60,563 nt of DNA from Reinekea forsetii (GCF_018860385.1 NZ_JAHKPH010000017.1:1-60563); one strand, 5' to 3'; shown: positions 8,202-18,760, counted from the first letter of the stretch. Notes: generated by a model not told the origin, from the sequence alone. Program-made: numbers and translations.

Positions 8202-10793
8202 ATGAATACTGAATTTCGAAAGCAATTACCGGGCGCGAGTGTCGATTTTTACGATACTCGTGAAGCCGTAGAATCAATAAAACCGGGCGCATACGACACC
8301 TTGCCTTATACTTCAAAACTGTTAGCTGAAAACCTAGTACGTAAGTGTCCGCCAGAAGCCTTAACCGATTCGCTTAAGCAAATTATAGAAAACAAACAAG
8401 ACTTAGATTTTCCGTGGTACCCAGCACGCGTTGTGTGCCATGACATTTTAGGCCAAACCGCGTTAGTCGATTTAGCTGGCCTACGGGATGCCATTGCCGA
8501 GCGCGGTGGTGACCCAGCCTTGGTCAACCCTGTGGTACCTACGCAACTTATTGTTGACCATTCTTTGGCTGTTGAACACGCAGGTTTTGAAAAAGATGCC
8601 TTTGATAAAAACCGTGCCATCGAAAACCGCCGTAATGAAGATCGTTTCCATTTTATTAACTGGACAAAAAAAGCCTTTAAAAATGTCGATGTGATTCAGC
8701 CAGGCAACGGCATTATGCATCAAATTAATTTAGAAAAAATGTCGCCGGTGATTCACAATGTTGATGGCGTGGCGTTTCCCGATACGTTAGTCGGTACCGA
8801 CAGCCATACCCCTCATGTAGATGCCTTAGGCGTCATTGCCATTGGTGTAGGTGGTTTAGAAGCAGAGAACGTCATGTTGGGTCGACCTTCCTATATGCGT
8901 TTGCCTGAAATTATTGGGGTTGAGCTTACTGGTGAACGTCAACCCGGTATTACCGCAACCGATATCGTATTAGCCATTACTGAGTTTTTACGAATTGAAA
9001 AAGTTGTGTCGTCTTACTTAGAATTCTTTGGCGAAGGCGCAGCTAAATTGACCATTGGCGATAGGGCCACCATTTCAAATATGACACCGGAATATGGTGC
9101 CAGTGCGGGTATTTTTTATATCGATGAACAAACCATCGACTATTTAAAAATTACCGGGCGTGAGCCAGAGCAAGTGCAGTTAGTTGAAGATTACGCTAAG
9201 CACACCGGCTTATGGGCTGATGGCATGAGCAAAGCTAAATACCAACGTGTGCTGCAGTTTGATTTATCGACAGTCGGTCGGAATATTGCAGGTCCGTCAA
9301 ATCCGCATCGTCGTGTGTCTACGGCCGATTTAGCACAGCAAGGTATTTCAGGCGCAATGGAGCCGCAAAGTGACAACATGCCAGACGGTGCCGTTATTAT
9401 TGCCGCCATTACCAGTTGTACTAACACCAGTAACCCTCGCAACGTTGTGGCCGCTGCACTGTTGGCTAAAAAAGCCAATGAGCTGGGTCTTGAACGCAAA
9501 CCTTGGGTGAAAACTTCCTTTGCACCAGGCTCGAAAGTTGCTGAACTTTATTTAAACGATGCCCAACTGTTGCCAGAATTAGAGCAGCTTGGCTTTGGCA
9601 TTGTCGGTTTTGCCTGCACCACCTGTAACGGTATGAGTGGCGCATTAGACCCAACCATTCAGCAAGAAATTGTTGATCGTGATCTCTACGCTACGGCGGT
9701 ACTTTCGGGTAACCGTAACTTTGATGGGCGCATTCATCCTTATGCTAAGCAAGCCTTTTTAGCCTCACCTCCGCTGGTGGTTGCTTACGCCATTGCCGGT
9801 ACGATTCGTTTTGATATTGAAAAAGATGTACTCGGAACAGATGACGCAGGAAACGAAATTCGCCTGAAAGACATTTGGCCAAGCGATGAAGAGATTGATG
9901 CCATTGTGAATGCACACGTGAAGCCAGCGCAATTTCAAGAAGTGTATATTCCCATGTTTGACGCAACGCCTGCCTTAAGCGAATCAATCAGTCCTTTATA
10001 CGATTGGCGGCCGCAATCCACATACATTCGTCGTCCACCTTACTGGGAAGGTGCGCTCGCCGGTGAACGTGCCTTAAAAGGTATGCGCCCGTTAGCCGTG
10101 TTGGGTGACAACATCACGACAGACCATTTATCACCGTCTAATGCGATTTTAAGAGACAGTGCCGCTGGTGAATACTTGCATAAAATGGGGTTACCCGAAG
10201 AAGACTTTAATTCTTACGCAACCCACCGAGGCGATCACCTAACGGCTCAACGCGCCACCTTTGCCAATCCAAAACTGTTAAACGAAATGGTGCAAGAAGC
10301 GGGTAAGGTTAAGCAAGGTTCCTACGCACGCGTTGAACCTGAGGGCAAAGAAATGCGTATGTGGGAGGCGATAGAAACTTACATGGCGCGCAAGCAATCG
10401 CTGATCATCATTGCCGGTGCCGATTACGGCCAAGGTTCTTCGCGAGATTGGGCGGCTAAAGGTGTGAGGCTAGCCGGTGTTGAAGCGATTGTCGCTGAAG
10501 GCTTTGAGCGCATTCACCGTACCAATCTAGTGGGTATGGGTGTTATGCCGTTAGAGTTTAAACCGGGTGAAAACCGAGCAACCTATGGCATTGATGGCAC
10601 TGAAACTTTCGATGTTGAAGGCGAAGCCGCACCCAGAGCGGAACTGACCTTAGTGATACATCGCAGTAACGGTGACACCGTAAAAGTACCGGTTATATGT
10701 CGACTCGATACTAAAGATGAAGTGCTGGTTTATAAAGCCGGTGGTGTTCTGCAGCGCTTTGCAGAAGATTTCTTAGAATCTACAGTCGGTTAA
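8202..10793 (+). CDS. acnD: Fe/S-dependent 2-methylcitrate dehydratase AcnD
   Basis: An 863-aa aconitase-family protein that dehydrates 2-methylcitrate to 2-methyl-aconitate. The [4Fe-4S] cysteines are at about 406 (S-C-T-N-T-S) and 472/475 (A-C-T-T-C-N-G). The small swivel domain at the C-terminus has G-Q-G-S-S-R-D-W-A-A-K-G. It differs from ordinary AcnA/B and is followed by prpF, which is the diagnostic acnD-prpF pair. PrpD is absent, as expected for this variant of the pathway. Confidence 0.94.
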   Translation: MNTEFRKQLPGASVDFYDTREAVESIKPGAYDTLPYTSKLLAENLVRKCPPEALTDSLKQIIENKQDLDFPWYPARVVCHDILGQTALVDLAGLRDAIAERGGDPALVNPVVPTQLIVDHSLAVEHAGFEKDAFDKNRAIENRRNEDRFHFINWTKKAFKNVDVIQPGNGIMHQINLEKMSPVIHNVDGVAFPDTLVGTDSHTPHVDALGVIAIGVGGLEAENVMLGRPSYMRLPEIIGVELTGERQPGITATDIVLAITEFLRIEKVVSSYLEFFGEGAAKLTIGDRATISNMTPEYGASAGIFYIDEQTIDYLKITGREPEQVQLVEDYAKHTGLWADGMSKAKYQRVLQFDLSTVGRNIAGPSNPHRRVSTADLAQQGISGAMEPQSDNMPDGAVIIAAITSCTNTSNPRNVVAAALLAKKANELGLERKPWVKTSFAPGSKVAELYLNDAQLLPELEQLGFGIVGFACTTCNGMSGALDPTIQQEIVDRDLYATAVLSGNRNFDGRIHPYAKQAFLASPPLVVAYAIAGTIRFDIEKDVLGTDDAGNEIRLKDIWPSDEEIDAIVNAHVKPAQFQEVYIPMFDATPALSESISPLYDWRPQSTYIRRPPYWEGALAGERALKGMRPLAVLGDNITTDHLSPSNAILRDSAAGEYLHKMGLPEEDFNSYATHRGDHLTAQRATFANPKLLNEMVQEAGKVKQGSYARVEPEGKEMRMWEAIETYMARKQSLIIIAGADYGQGSSRDWAAKGVRLAGVEAIVAEGFERIHRTNLVGMGVMPLEFKPGENRATYGIDGTETFDVEGEAAPRAELTLVIHRSNGDTVKVPVICRLDTKDEVLVYKAGGVLQRFAEDFLESTVG

Positions 10794-10812
10794 ATTAAAA
10801 AGGGAAACAGTT

Positions 10813-11991
10813 ATGAAGCACACGCCTCAAATGACGGTACCGGCGACTTATATGCGCGGTGGTACCAGTAAAGGTGTTTTCTTTAGCCTTGATGATTTAC
10901 CGCTAAATGCTCAACAAGCCGGCGCGGCGCGGGATGCATTGCTCATGCGAGTCATCGGTAGCCCTGACCCATACGGAAAGCATACCGATGGTTTAGGCGC
11001 TGCCACGTCCAGCACCAGTAAAACGGTCATCGTGTCTAAAAGCAGCCAAGCAAACCATGATGTTGATTATTTATTTGGTCAGGTAGCGATTGATAAACCT
11101 TTTATTGATTGGAGCGGAAACTGCGGCAACCTTACAGCCGCGGTGGGAGCATTCGCTATCCACAAAGGCTTGATCGACCACGATCGAATCCCAAAAGATG
11201 GCTTGGCGGCGGTAAGAATTTGGCAGGCTAACATTCAAAAAACCATTGTTGTTAACGTGCCAATGCGTGATGGTCAGGTTCAAGAAACGGGTGATTTTCT
11301 ATTAGATGGTGTTACCTTTCCCGCCGCTGAAATCGTGGTGGAATTTATAGACCCAGCCGATGGCGAAGGGTCTATGTTTCCTACGGGCAATGTCATCGAT
11401 CAATTAGAAGTACCTGAAGCGATTGTTGAAAGTGGCGTGTTAAATGCCACCTTCATAAACGCAGGCATTCCGACCATCTTCCTCAATGCCGCTGAGCTTG
11501 GCTACACAGGAGCCGAATTACAGGAAGCCATTAATGGCGATGAGAAAGCCCTGAGTCGATTCGAAACAATTCGAGCATTGGGCGCGGTAAAAATGGGATT
11601 GATCGCCAGTGTTGAAGAAGCGGCTGCACGGCAACATACGCCAAAGGTCGCTTTTGTTGCACCACCCCAAAGCTATAAAAGCTCCAGCGGCGCGCCCGTG
11701 AATGACCACGATATTCAGCTCAATGTGCGAGCACTGTCTATGGGTAAATTGCACCACGCTATGATGGGTACCGCCGCGGTAGCCATTGGCGCTGCGGCCG
11801 CAATTCCTGGCACCACTGTCAGCAACGCCGCCGGCGGTGCAACTGCTTCGGTAAACTTTGGGCACCCATCGGGTACGTTAAAAGTAGGTGCCGAAGCTAA
11901 AGAAGTGAGTGGTCAGTGGCAAGTCACAAAAGCCACCATGAGCCGAAGTGCACGCATTATTATGAGTGGGCAAGTGCACGTGCCGGCTTAA
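10813..11991 (+). CDS. prpF: 2-methylaconitate cis-trans isomerase PrpF
   Basis: A 392-aa protein of the diaminopimelate-epimerase fold that converts the AcnD product to cis-2-methylaconitate so that it can be hydrated onward. It has the N-terminal Y-M-R-G-G-T-S-K-G-V-F-F signature (residues 13-24) and D-W-S-G-N-C-G-N-L-T, both typical of PrpF. AAAGGGAAAC precedes the ATG. It is the last gene of the cluster; no prpE (propionyl-CoA synthetase) is in the window. Confidence 0.94.
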   Translation: MKHTPQMTVPATYMRGGTSKGVFFSLDDLPLNAQQAGAARDALLMRVIGSPDPYGKHTDGLGAATSSTSKTVIVSKSSQANHDVDYLFGQVAIDKPFIDWSGNCGNLTAAVGAFAIHKGLIDHDRIPKDGLAAVRIWQANIQKTIVVNVPMRDGQVQETGDFLLDGVTFPAAEIVVEFIDPADGEGSMFPTGNVIDQLEVPEAIVESGVLNATFINAGIPTIFLNAAELGYTGAELQEAINGDEKALSRFETIRALGAVKMGLIASVEEAAARQHTPKVAFVAPPQSYKSSSGAPVNDHDIQLNVRALSMGKLHHAMMGTAAVAIGAAAAIPGTTVSNAAGGATASVNFGHPSGTLKVGAEAKEVSGQWQVTKATMSRSARIIMSGQVHVPA

Positions 11992-12010
11992 TAGATAGTT
12001 ACATTAGGTT

Positions 12011-12066
12011 GCAGATCAGGTTGGCGTCCAATTGCGAGCCTGTAACTGCGTATGTGATCGTTTTTT
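12011..12066 (+). terminator. possible terminator after prpF
   Basis: GCAG-AT-CAGG pairs with CCTG-TAA-CTGC (12011-12049), and a T6 run follows 11 bases later. The internal mismatches and the distance to the T run make this weak. Confidence 0.3.
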
Positions 12067-12156
12067 CCAAAAATTCACTATTGCTCTGACCATTCTAGTC
12101 TTGCGGTGTTCGCTTATTGCGTTATCTTAGAGAAAATGAATTAAGTTGGAGTTACT

Positions 12157-12768
12157 ATGATCTCGGCGACCGAAGCTCTAGAGCGTTTGAAAGTAGGAAA
12201 TGAACGATTCGTTGCTGGAAACAGCCAGCATGAAGAAATGTCATCAGAGAAGCGTAGGCAGCTTGTGGTTGCTGAGCAAAAGCCTTTTGCGGTAATTTTA
12301 GGGTGTTCTGATTCACGCGTTCCAGCGGAAATCGTTTTTGACCAAGGCTTAGGTGATTTGTTTGTGATTCGTGTCGCGGGCAACATTGTTGCGCCTTCTC
12401 AGGTAGGCTCAATTGAGTTTGCGGTAGAGCAGTTTGGTACACCTTTAGTTGTGGTGTTAGGGCACAGTAATTGCGGCGCGATAAAGTCGACTATCGAAGT
12501 CATACGCGGAAATGTTGATTCTTCATCACACAATCTCAATTCCATCGTTTCCCGTATTCGTCCTGTTATTGAGACGCTTTGCGAATCGAATATCAGCGAA
12601 GACGAAGAAGAATTGAAGAAATATTCCATTCGCGCCAATGTTAGAGCCTCAGTGGGTCACATTCGATATTCCTCGCCTATTTTAGAAAAATTGGTACAGC
12701 AAGAAAAAGTAACCGTAGTCGGGGCAGAGTATTCGCTTGAAACTGGGGTTGTTAACTTTATAGATTAA
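12157..12768 (+). CDS. beta-class carbonic anhydrase
   Basis: A 203-aa cytoplasmic zinc enzyme that interconverts CO2 and bicarbonate. Zinc ligands are visible as Cys50 (C-S-D-S-R), His103 and Cys106 (G-H-S-N-C-G-A), with the Asp52/Arg54 dyad. Length is normal. TTGGAG precedes the ATG. It is followed 17 bases later by an ABC exporter, which may be co-transcribed. Confidence 0.93.
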   Translation: MISATEALERLKVGNERFVAGNSQHEEMSSEKRRQLVVAEQKPFAVILGCSDSRVPAEIVFDQGLGDLFVIRVAGNIVAPSQVGSIEFAVEQFGTPLVVVLGHSNCGAIKSTIEVIRGNVDSSSHNLNSIVSRIRPVIETLCESNISEDEEELKKYSIRANVRASVGHIRYSSPILEKLVQQEKVTVVGAEYSLETGVVNFID

Positions 12769-12785
12769 AATTTTTAAGGGGTTCC

Positions 12786-14615
12786 ATGCTCTCTTTTTTC
12801 GAACGGATTTTAAATCCGTTCCCTTCTCAACAGCCCGAACAGCCTCCATCAACACTGATTCAGTTTTGTTTGCACTACACCCGCGGAATGTGGGGGCCTA
12901 TTCTGTTAATTTCTTTACTGACGTCGCTCGTAGCCATTGCTGAAGCGTCTATGTTTGGCATGATCGGTGTCGTGATCGATTGGCTTAGCACCAGTAATCC
13001 AGAAACGTTTTTAATTGATTATCAATTCGAACTCATAGCTATCAGCGTTTTGCTGTTAGTCGTAATTCCAGGTACCGTCTTGTTGCATTCTATGTTGGTA
13101 CACCAAACGCTGCTTGGAAACTACCCAATGGCCATCCGGTGGCAAGCACACCGGTATTTGATTAAGCAAAGCTTATCATTTTATCAGAATGATTTCGCAG
13201 GTCGAGTAGCCACCAAGCTCATGCAAACCTCACTGTCGGTACGTGAGTCAGTCATGAAACTGTTGGATGTATTGGTTTATGTGGTAATTTATTTTATCAC
13301 CATGGTTTTTTTAGTGGGGAATGCTGAGAAGATTTTGGTGATTCCAATGCTGGTATGGTTGGTAGGCTATATAACCATTCAGCGCTATTACGTGCCAAAG
13401 TTAAGAAATGTCGCTGCGGAACAAGCCGATGCTCGATCACTGATGACAGGCCGCATAGTAGACAGCTATACCAATATTCAAACCGTTAAATTATTTGCTC
13501 ATACCGAACGCGAAGCCGATTACGCCAAAGAAGGAATGGATGGTTTTTTAAAAACGGTTCATAAACAAATGCGTTTAGTGACGGGTTTAAACTTGTGCAT
13601 TGAATGGCTTAATTACACCTTGGTGTTTTCAATTGGCGCATTGTCGGTTTATTTATGGTTACAAGGCAGCATAACGGTAGGCGCAATAGCCGTAGCGTTG
13701 GCTTTAGCGCTGCGCTTAAACGGCATGAGCCATTGGATCATGTGGGAAGTAACGGCATTGTTTGAAAACATCGGTACCGTCATCGATGGCATGTCTACAT
13801 TAAGTAAGCCTATTACAATTGAAGATAAACCTAATGCTCCAGCGTTAAATGTACATCAAGGTGCCATTGAATTTGATCAAGTAGGGTTCCACTATGGCAA
13901 AGGTGCTGGTGTTATTGAATCGCTCAATTTACAAATTAAACCTGGTGAAAAGGTGGGTCTGGTTGGTCGTTCTGGTGCCGGTAAATCTACGTTGGTTAAT
14001 TTGTTGCTGCGGTTTTATGATGTTGAAACTGGCGCTATACGAATTGATGGCCAAGAAATATCATCAGTGCAACAAGAGTCATTACGGGCACAAATAGGCA
14101 TGGTGACTCAGGATACTATGCTGTTACATCGCTCGGTACGAGAAAACATCTTATATGGCAAACCCGACGCAACTGAAGATGAGTTGTTAGCCGCATGTAA
14201 AAAAGCCGAGGCACTCGATTTCATCGCCGATCTGACCGATCCAAATGGGTTAAAAGGATTCGACGCACAAGTGGGTGAACGCGGGATAAAGCTTTCTGGT
14301 GGTCAGCGCCAACGTATCGCCATAGCAAGAGCCCTGTTGAAAGACGCCCCCATTTTAGTGTTAGATGAGGCAACTTCAGCACTCGATTCCGAAGTAGAAG
14401 CGGCCATCCAAGAAAACCTCTATAAACTAATGGAAGGTAAATCTGTTATTGCTATCGCACACAGATTGTCGACAATTGCCGCGATGGATCGATTAGTCGT
14501 GATGGATGAAGGCCGAATAGTAGAGCAAGGAACGCATCAAGAACTCATTGCACAAGGCGGAATTTATAGCGCGTTGTGGCAGCATCAAACAGGTGGCTTT
14601 TTAGGCGAGGAATAA
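12786..14615 (+). CDS. ABC-type multidrug/lipid exporter (fused membrane and ATPase domains)
   Basis: A 609-aa half-transporter working as a homodimer in the inner membrane. Six membrane helices lie within residues 35-320. The ATPase follows with Walker A G-R-S-G-A-G-K-S-T near 394, signature L-S-G-G-Q near 503, Walker B L-V-L-D-E-A-T near 522 and the A-H-R H-loop. It is of the MsbA/McjD/Atm1 type; the substrate is not evident. It has no peptidase domain, so it is not a bacteriocin exporter of the C39 type. Confidence 0.9.
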   Translation: MLSFFERILNPFPSQQPEQPPSTLIQFCLHYTRGMWGPILLISLLTSLVAIAEASMFGMIGVVIDWLSTSNPETFLIDYQFELIAISVLLLVVIPGTVLLHSMLVHQTLLGNYPMAIRWQAHRYLIKQSLSFYQNDFAGRVATKLMQTSLSVRESVMKLLDVLVYVVIYFITMVFLVGNAEKILVIPMLVWLVGYITIQRYYVPKLRNVAAEQADARSLMTGRIVDSYTNIQTVKLFAHTEREADYAKEGMDGFLKTVHKQMRLVTGLNLCIEWLNYTLVFSIGALSVYLWLQGSITVGAIAVALALALRLNGMSHWIMWEVTALFENIGTVIDGMSTLSKPITIEDKPNAPALNVHQGAIEFDQVGFHYGKGAGVIESLNLQIKPGEKVGLVGRSGAGKSTLVNLLLRFYDVETGAIRIDGQEISSVQQESLRAQIGMVTQDTMLLHRSVRENILYGKPDATEDELLAACKKAEALDFIADLTDPNGLKGFDAQVGERGIKLSGGQRQRIAIARALLKDAPILVLDEATSALDSEVEAAIQENLYKLMEGKSVIAIAHRLSTIAAMDRLVVMDEGRIVEQGTHQELIAQGGIYSALWQHQTGGFLGEE

Positions 14616-14683
14616 CCTCAATTCAAGACTGGTGGCCTAGAGTTTAAAAAGCGCGATAGACATTATTAAAAGGATTAAATTAA

Positions 14684-14965
14684 ATGATTAAACATAACGA
14701 GTACTTTGCCGGAGCGGTTCAATCTTTATCGCTGGACGATCACGATAAGCCAGCCACAATCGGAGTTATGTCGAAAGGCCGGTATGAGTTTGGTACGGAA
14801 GCTGCTGAGCTAATGAAGGTCATTGAGGGTGAGTTAATTGTGAAATTGCCAGGATCTGAAGATTGGGTCACTTATTTAAGCGGCACCCAGTTTCATGTAC
14901 CCGCTAACAGTAAGTTTCAATTGCAAGTGCCTGTAAGTACGGCTTACTTATGCGTTTATGGTTGA
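14684..14965 (+). CDS. ppnP: pyrimidine/purine nucleoside phosphorylase PpnP
   Basis: A 93-aa cupin-fold protein of the former DUF1255 family, which phosphorolyses nucleosides to the free base and ribose-1-phosphate. It has S-K-G-R-Y-E-F-G-T near residue 30 and a late F-H-V-P-A-N-S-K-F segment typical of the family. AAAGGAT precedes the ATG. Confidence 0.9.
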   Translation: MIKHNEYFAGAVQSLSLDDHDKPATIGVMSKGRYEFGTEAAELMKVIEGELIVKLPGSEDWVTYLSGTQFHVPANSKFQLQVPVSTAYLCVYG

Positions 14966-14981
14966 TAGTGAAAAAGTAATA

Positions 14982-15007
14982 GGCGGCTGAACCTATGTTT
15001 CGCCGCC
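14982..15007. terminator. hairpin between convergent ppnP and DUF808 genes
   Basis: GGCGGC at 14982-14987 pairs with GCCGCC at 15002-15007, between two genes that converge. No strong T run follows. Confidence 0.45.
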
Positions 15008-15028
15008 ATTCATTTGCATTAAAAAAGG

Positions 15029-15937
15029 CTATGCGCTGAGGCGCGCTTTAATTTTCTCGAATACTGTGAACAAACCTACCAATACTAACCCTGCGATCAA
15101 ACCGGTTACACCGTTAAGCAGTGTTAGTAAGAGACCGAATTCTACGGCCCAAGTTTCAAATAAGTGATAAAGCGCGGGAATACCATGTGCAATAATACCG
15201 CCGCCCACTAAAAACATGGCGATCGTGCCAGCGATTGATAAAAACTTCATCATTTTAGGCGCTAAACTTAACAATAAAGCCCCAATCGATTGAGTGAACG
15301 CGGAAGCATCAGGCCTTTTAGTTAAATACAAACCTAAGTCATCTACTTTGACCAAGCCCGCAACTAATCCATAAACACCCACGGTCATTACGGTTGCGAT
15401 GGTAGCCAACACTAGAAATTGAGTGGTGAGGTTAACCGTAGCTACGGTGCCTAAGGTAATGGCAATAATCTCGGCCGACAAAATAAAATCAGTTCGAATG
15501 GCGCCTTTTACTTTCTCGCGTTCGAAGGTAACCATATTCACATTGGGGTCTGCAACGGCTTGTAACTTGGCTTTGTGTTGATGATCGGCTTCTTCTTTAG
15601 AGTGCAAAAATTTGTGCAATATTTTTTCAGCGCCTTCGAAGCACAGGTAAGCACCTCCTAGCATTAACAACGGCGTGATCGCCCAAGGTAAGAACACGCT
15701 GATAATTAAAGCCAATGGCACCAGAATCAACTTATTGAAAAATGAGCCTTTTGCAACAGCCCAGACGACGGGAATCTCTCTATTGGCTTTTACGCCAGTC
15801 ACTTGCTGTGCATTCAAAGCTAAATCATCGCCTAATACGCCAGCGGTTTTTTTAGCGGCAACCTTGGTCATTACGGCAACATCGTCAAGTAGTGTGGCTA
15901 TATCGTCTATCAGGGTCAGTAGGCTTGTTCCGGCCAT
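15029..15937 (-). CDS. DUF808 (YedI-type) inner membrane protein
   Basis: A 302-aa membrane protein. It starts [21 protein letters not shown], the conserved N-terminus of the DUF808/YedI family, and has about five to six hydrophobic segments after residue 70. A soluble loop near residues 110-145 is rich in His and Lys. Function unknown. It lies 10 bases downstream of the esterase gene and is probably co-transcribed with it. Confidence 0.88.
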   Translation of the reverse strand: MAGTSLLTLIDDIATLLDDVAVMTKVAAKKTAGVLGDDLALNAQQVTGVKANREIPVVWAVAKGSFFNKLILVPLALIISVFLPWAITPLLMLGGAYLCFEGAEKILHKFLHSKEEADHQHKAKLQAVADPNVNMVTFEREKVKGAIRTDFILSAEIIAITLGTVATVNLTTQFLVLATIATVMTVGVYGLVAGLVKVDDLGLYLTKRPDASAFTQSIGALLLSLAPKMMKFLSIAGTIAMFLVGGGIIAHGIPALYHLFETWAVEFGLLLTLLNGVTGLIAGLVLVGLFTVFEKIKARLSA

Positions 15938-15947
15938 CGGTGTGTCC

Positions 15948-16706
15948 TTATTTTAAAAACGTTTCTATGATTTTTTGAAAAGCCGTTGGCTTTTCTGCAT
16001 GAGGCCAGTGGCCAGCGCCTTCGATCAATTTGGCTTGCGCATTTGGGAATAATCGATTTATTTCTGGTTGATCTTCTTTGGTGATGTATTGGCTGTTCAT
16101 ACCCTTTATAAAAAGTGTCGGGAATGTGAATGGTTGCGATGCCGTAGGCGCTTTAGCAATTTCTTCGTAATTAGATTCCAATACCGTGTAATTAAAACGC
16201 CAGGTTAACACGCCGTCCTTTTTATACAGGCTTTTTAACAGAAACTGGCGAATACCTGGGTCTTCTACATAAGGTCGTAGTTCGGTTTCAACAGCCTGAC
16301 GATTATTATGCTGAGTTAAGTCTATTGTGTTCAGCGCGTTAAAAATACTTTGGTGGTGCGGCGGGTAAAACTTGGGGGCAATATCAACAACGATCAACTT
16401 CTTGATACGAGAACTGTGTTCGTTCAGCGCCATTTGCATGGCCACTTTACCGCCCATTGAATGACCGAGCAATAAATAGCTGTCTATGCCTTTAGACTCT
16501 ATCCACTGCTCTATGATAGAGGCAATAGCCGGGTAAGAAGGGTCATCTGTCCAGCCAGATCGACCATGGTTTGGTAGGTCAATTAAATGAATGCGGTAGT
16601 GCTCGCTCAAAGATCGTGCGATACTTTTCCAGTTATCACCGGCACCAAAAAGACCGTGTAAAAAGATTAAATCGGGTCCACTGCCGAGTGTTTCTGTTGT
16701 TAGCAT
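15948..16706 (-). CDS. alpha/beta-hydrolase esterase (YbfF-like)
   Basis: A 252-aa alpha/beta hydrolase. An oxyanion [10 protein letters not shown] segment is near residue 17, the nucleophile Ser is at about 83 in G-H-S-M-G-G, and the catalytic His is near the end in G-A-G-H-W-P-H. YbfF proteins hydrolyse short acyl esters and acyl-CoAs in the cytoplasm. AGGAAAC precedes the ATG. The substrate is not known. Confidence 0.88.
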   Translation of the reverse strand: MLTTETLGSGPDLIFLHGLFGAGDNWKSIARSLSEHYRIHLIDLPNHGRSGWTDDPSYPAIASIIEQWIESKGIDSYLLLGHSMGGKVAMQMALNEHSSRIKKLIVVDIAPKFYPPHHQSIFNALNTIDLTQHNNRQAVETELRPYVEDPGIRQFLLKSLYKKDGVLTWRFNYTVLESNYEEIAKAPTASQPFTFPTLFIKGMNSQYITKEDQPEINRLFPNAQAKLIEGAGHWPHAEKPTAFQKIIETFLK

Positions 16707-16766
16707 GCTGTTTCCTTCTCATCGTTGTGAAGCAGTTTATCGATTCTCCCGCTATAGGCAAGTTCA

Positions 16767-17030
16767 ATGGAATGTAGATTAGGGTGTGGTGCCTGTTGCA
16801 TTGCGCCCAGCATTAATGAACCTTTTTATGGTATGCCCAGTGGAAAGCCAGCCGGAGTGGCCTGTGTCCATTTGGACCAAAACTTTAATTGCAAAATTTT
16901 TGATCGACCAGAGCGGCCAGCGGTGTGTGCAAATTTTAAGGCTGAACTGGCTATTTGTGGAATAAATAGAGAGCAGGCGCTCTCTATTCTGAATAATCTG
17001 GAAGTGATTACGGCTATCAACGTTACATAA
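16767..17030 (+). CDS. YkgJ-family cysteine-cluster protein
   Basis: An 87-aa protein with the C-x-x-x-C-G-A-C-C-x-x-P N-terminus and later C-V-H-L-D, C-K-I-F-D-R-P-E-R-P-x-V-C of the YkgJ/UPF0153 family, which is thought to bind a metal or Fe-S cluster. It lies between two minus-strand genes and overlaps the 3' end of the HDOD gene by 8 bases. The role is unknown. Confidence 0.85.
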   Translation: MECRLGCGACCIAPSINEPFYGMPSGKPAGVACVHLDQNFNCKIFDRPERPAVCANFKAELAICGINREQALSILNNLEVITAINVT

Positions 17031-17859
17031 GTGCAGCGCGCGAAGCCTTTACCTTTTCTTCTAGTTCATTGTAGATAACGTGTTCTTTATCGGCTGGCAG
17101 GTGAAATTGGTCGAACAGCTTAATGTCTTTCCATTCTTTTAAACCCCACCCCGCATGGATTTCACGGTTGTGAATTAGGTTCGCTAACGTGATCAGGCCG
17201 ACAAAGTCGGGCTCATCTGAAACACGATCCGTTTTTCGGTACAGTTTTGGAATTTGCGAGATATCTTCAGAAAACTCCCATTTTTTTAAAATAGCTTCGC
17301 CTAGTGGGCCATGCAAGCGATCAATGATTTTACCCAACGTGATGTTGTCTTGAATAATGTCATCCCGTTCTTCGGCATAGGCTAAAATTGGCAGTGCGCC
17401 CAGTCGATGGACTAACCCCGCAAGCATGGCCTCATCGGGTGGTAAGATCTTGGTGTGGGTCGCTAATACCGAAGCCCAAGTGGAAATTGTACCGGTGAGC
17501 TGCCATAAGGCACGCATGCGTTTTTCGATCATTTCACTGGTGGCTTGAAACATTTGTTCCATGGCTAAACCAATGGCTAAATTTGAGGTGTAGTTCATGC
17601 CTAAGCGACTCACCGCCATAGGAAGGTTTTTCACTTCTTGAGGCGCACGCAGTAAAGGGCTGTTCACGACCCGAATGATGCGGGCCGTAAGAGCTGAATC
17701 TTGGATGATGATATCGGTTAAATCATTGATCGTAGTGTCTTCTAACTCTGCGATATCTCTGACCTTTAAGGCTATTTCTGGAAGGCTAGGTAGTGTTAAC
17801 TGGTCATTATTTAGCGCATCTATAATATCTTGCGTGACCGTTTCTACAATGTTGCTCAT
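17023..17859 (-). CDS. HDOD-domain signalling protein
   Basis: A 278-aa protein made almost entirely of one HDOD domain, a non-catalytic relative of HD phosphohydrolases used in bacterial signalling. The start L-P-S-L-P-E-I-A-L-K-V-R-D-I-A, the I-I-R-V-V-N-S-P segment and A-M-L-A-G-L-V-H-R-L-G-A-L-P are typical. No output domain is fused, so it probably works through partners. Confidence 0.87.
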   Translation of the reverse strand: MSNIVETVTQDIIDALNNDQLTLPSLPEIALKVRDIAELEDTTINDLTDIIIQDSALTARIIRVVNSPLLRAPQEVKNLPMAVSRLGMNYTSNLAIGLAMEQMFQATSEMIEKRMRALWQLTGTISTWASVLATHTKILPPDEAMLAGLVHRLGALPILAYAEERDDIIQDNITLGKIIDRLHGPLGEAILKKWEFSEDISQIPKLYRKTDRVSDEPDFVGLITLANLIHNREIHAGWGLKEWKDIKLFDQFHLPADKEHVIYNELEEKVKASRAALM

Positions 17860-17886
17860 CTGTTTTCTATGCCCGTTCGAAGCTAT

Positions 17887-18693
17887 TTAAAATGAGTGTA
17901 GCAGTTCTACTGAAACCTGCTCGTTTTCTGTGACAAAAATTGGCGACTCTGCGGCCTCTGTTTTCATAACAACCAAAGCAAAACTAAAAGGTATTGCATC
18001 GATATGCTGGATGACATCGCCTACGGCCTTACCTTCTTGGTTAATTAAGCTTTTGCTTGCAAAGCCTATCGTTGATTTTACCGCAAAGAGTCTTTTTTTA
18101 CTGCTGCCTTTGTAGTGTAACCGAGCAACTACCTCTTGCCCGGTATAGCAGCCCTTGCTAAATGACACGGCGTTTAGGCTGTCTAAATTAACGTTTTGCG
18201 GAATCCATTGTTCAGATTGAGAGTCACTCAACCAAAGCACACCGTTTTCTATTTCAGCGATCTGCCAAGGCGTCGCTGATGAATCCTCTGGAAGTTGAGA
18301 ATGAAGCTCGATAGACATGTGCTCGTTAAGCATAAACCCAGGTTTTTCACCTAAACCTAAGTGCCCACTGGCTTGCAACTCATCGGTGGGAGACGCCGTC
18401 ATGGTTGTACCACGGAAAAACGGAACGTATTTCTTGAGATGTTTATAAAGCACTTCAGCAATGCTTTCATGGCACACTAACTCAAAAGCCTCATTATTAT
18501 TTCCGACTTTGTGAATCCATACGTTTGCAACCACTCGGCCTTTTGGTGTGCAAAATGCGCCAGGAAGCGCACCAAAGTCTGGGATCTTCGATAAATCTTG
18601 GGTGCATTGGCCTTGTAAAAAAGTGAATGCATCGTGACCTTGTACAGACAATGATGCTAAATGTTTTAACGGATGTTGAGTTATTTTGTTCAT
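17887..18693 (-). CDS. ygfZ: tRNA-modifying/Fe-S repair protein YgfZ
   Basis: A 268-aa folate-binding protein of the GcvT-like YgfZ/CAF17 family, which supports Fe-S enzymes. The diagnostic K-G-C-Y-T-G-Q-E-V-V-A-R-L-H-Y-K-G motif is present. The frame extends to a TTG at 18741, but that would run into the promoter of the divergent sdhE. The ATG at 18693 gives the usual N-terminus, so I chose it. It is divergent from sdhE-ygfX, as in Pseudomonas. Confidence 0.9.
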   Translation of the reverse strand: MNKITQHPLKHLASLSVQGHDAFTFLQGQCTQDLSKIPDFGALPGAFCTPKGRVVANVWIHKVGNNNEAFELVCHESIAEVLYKHLKKYVPFFRGTTMTASPTDELQASGHLGLGEKPGFMLNEHMSIELHSQLPEDSSATPWQIAEIENGVLWLSDSQSEQWIPQNVNLDSLNAVSFSKGCYTGQEVVARLHYKGSSKKRLFAVKSTIGFASKSLINQEGKAVGDVIQHIDAIPFSFALVVMKTEAAESPIFVTENEQVSVELLHSF

Positions 18694-18760
18694 AAGGCTC
18701 GGTTTGACTCTAGAAAATGGTAAACTATCGACAATATTCAATGGTGTAGAGTAATCGAAA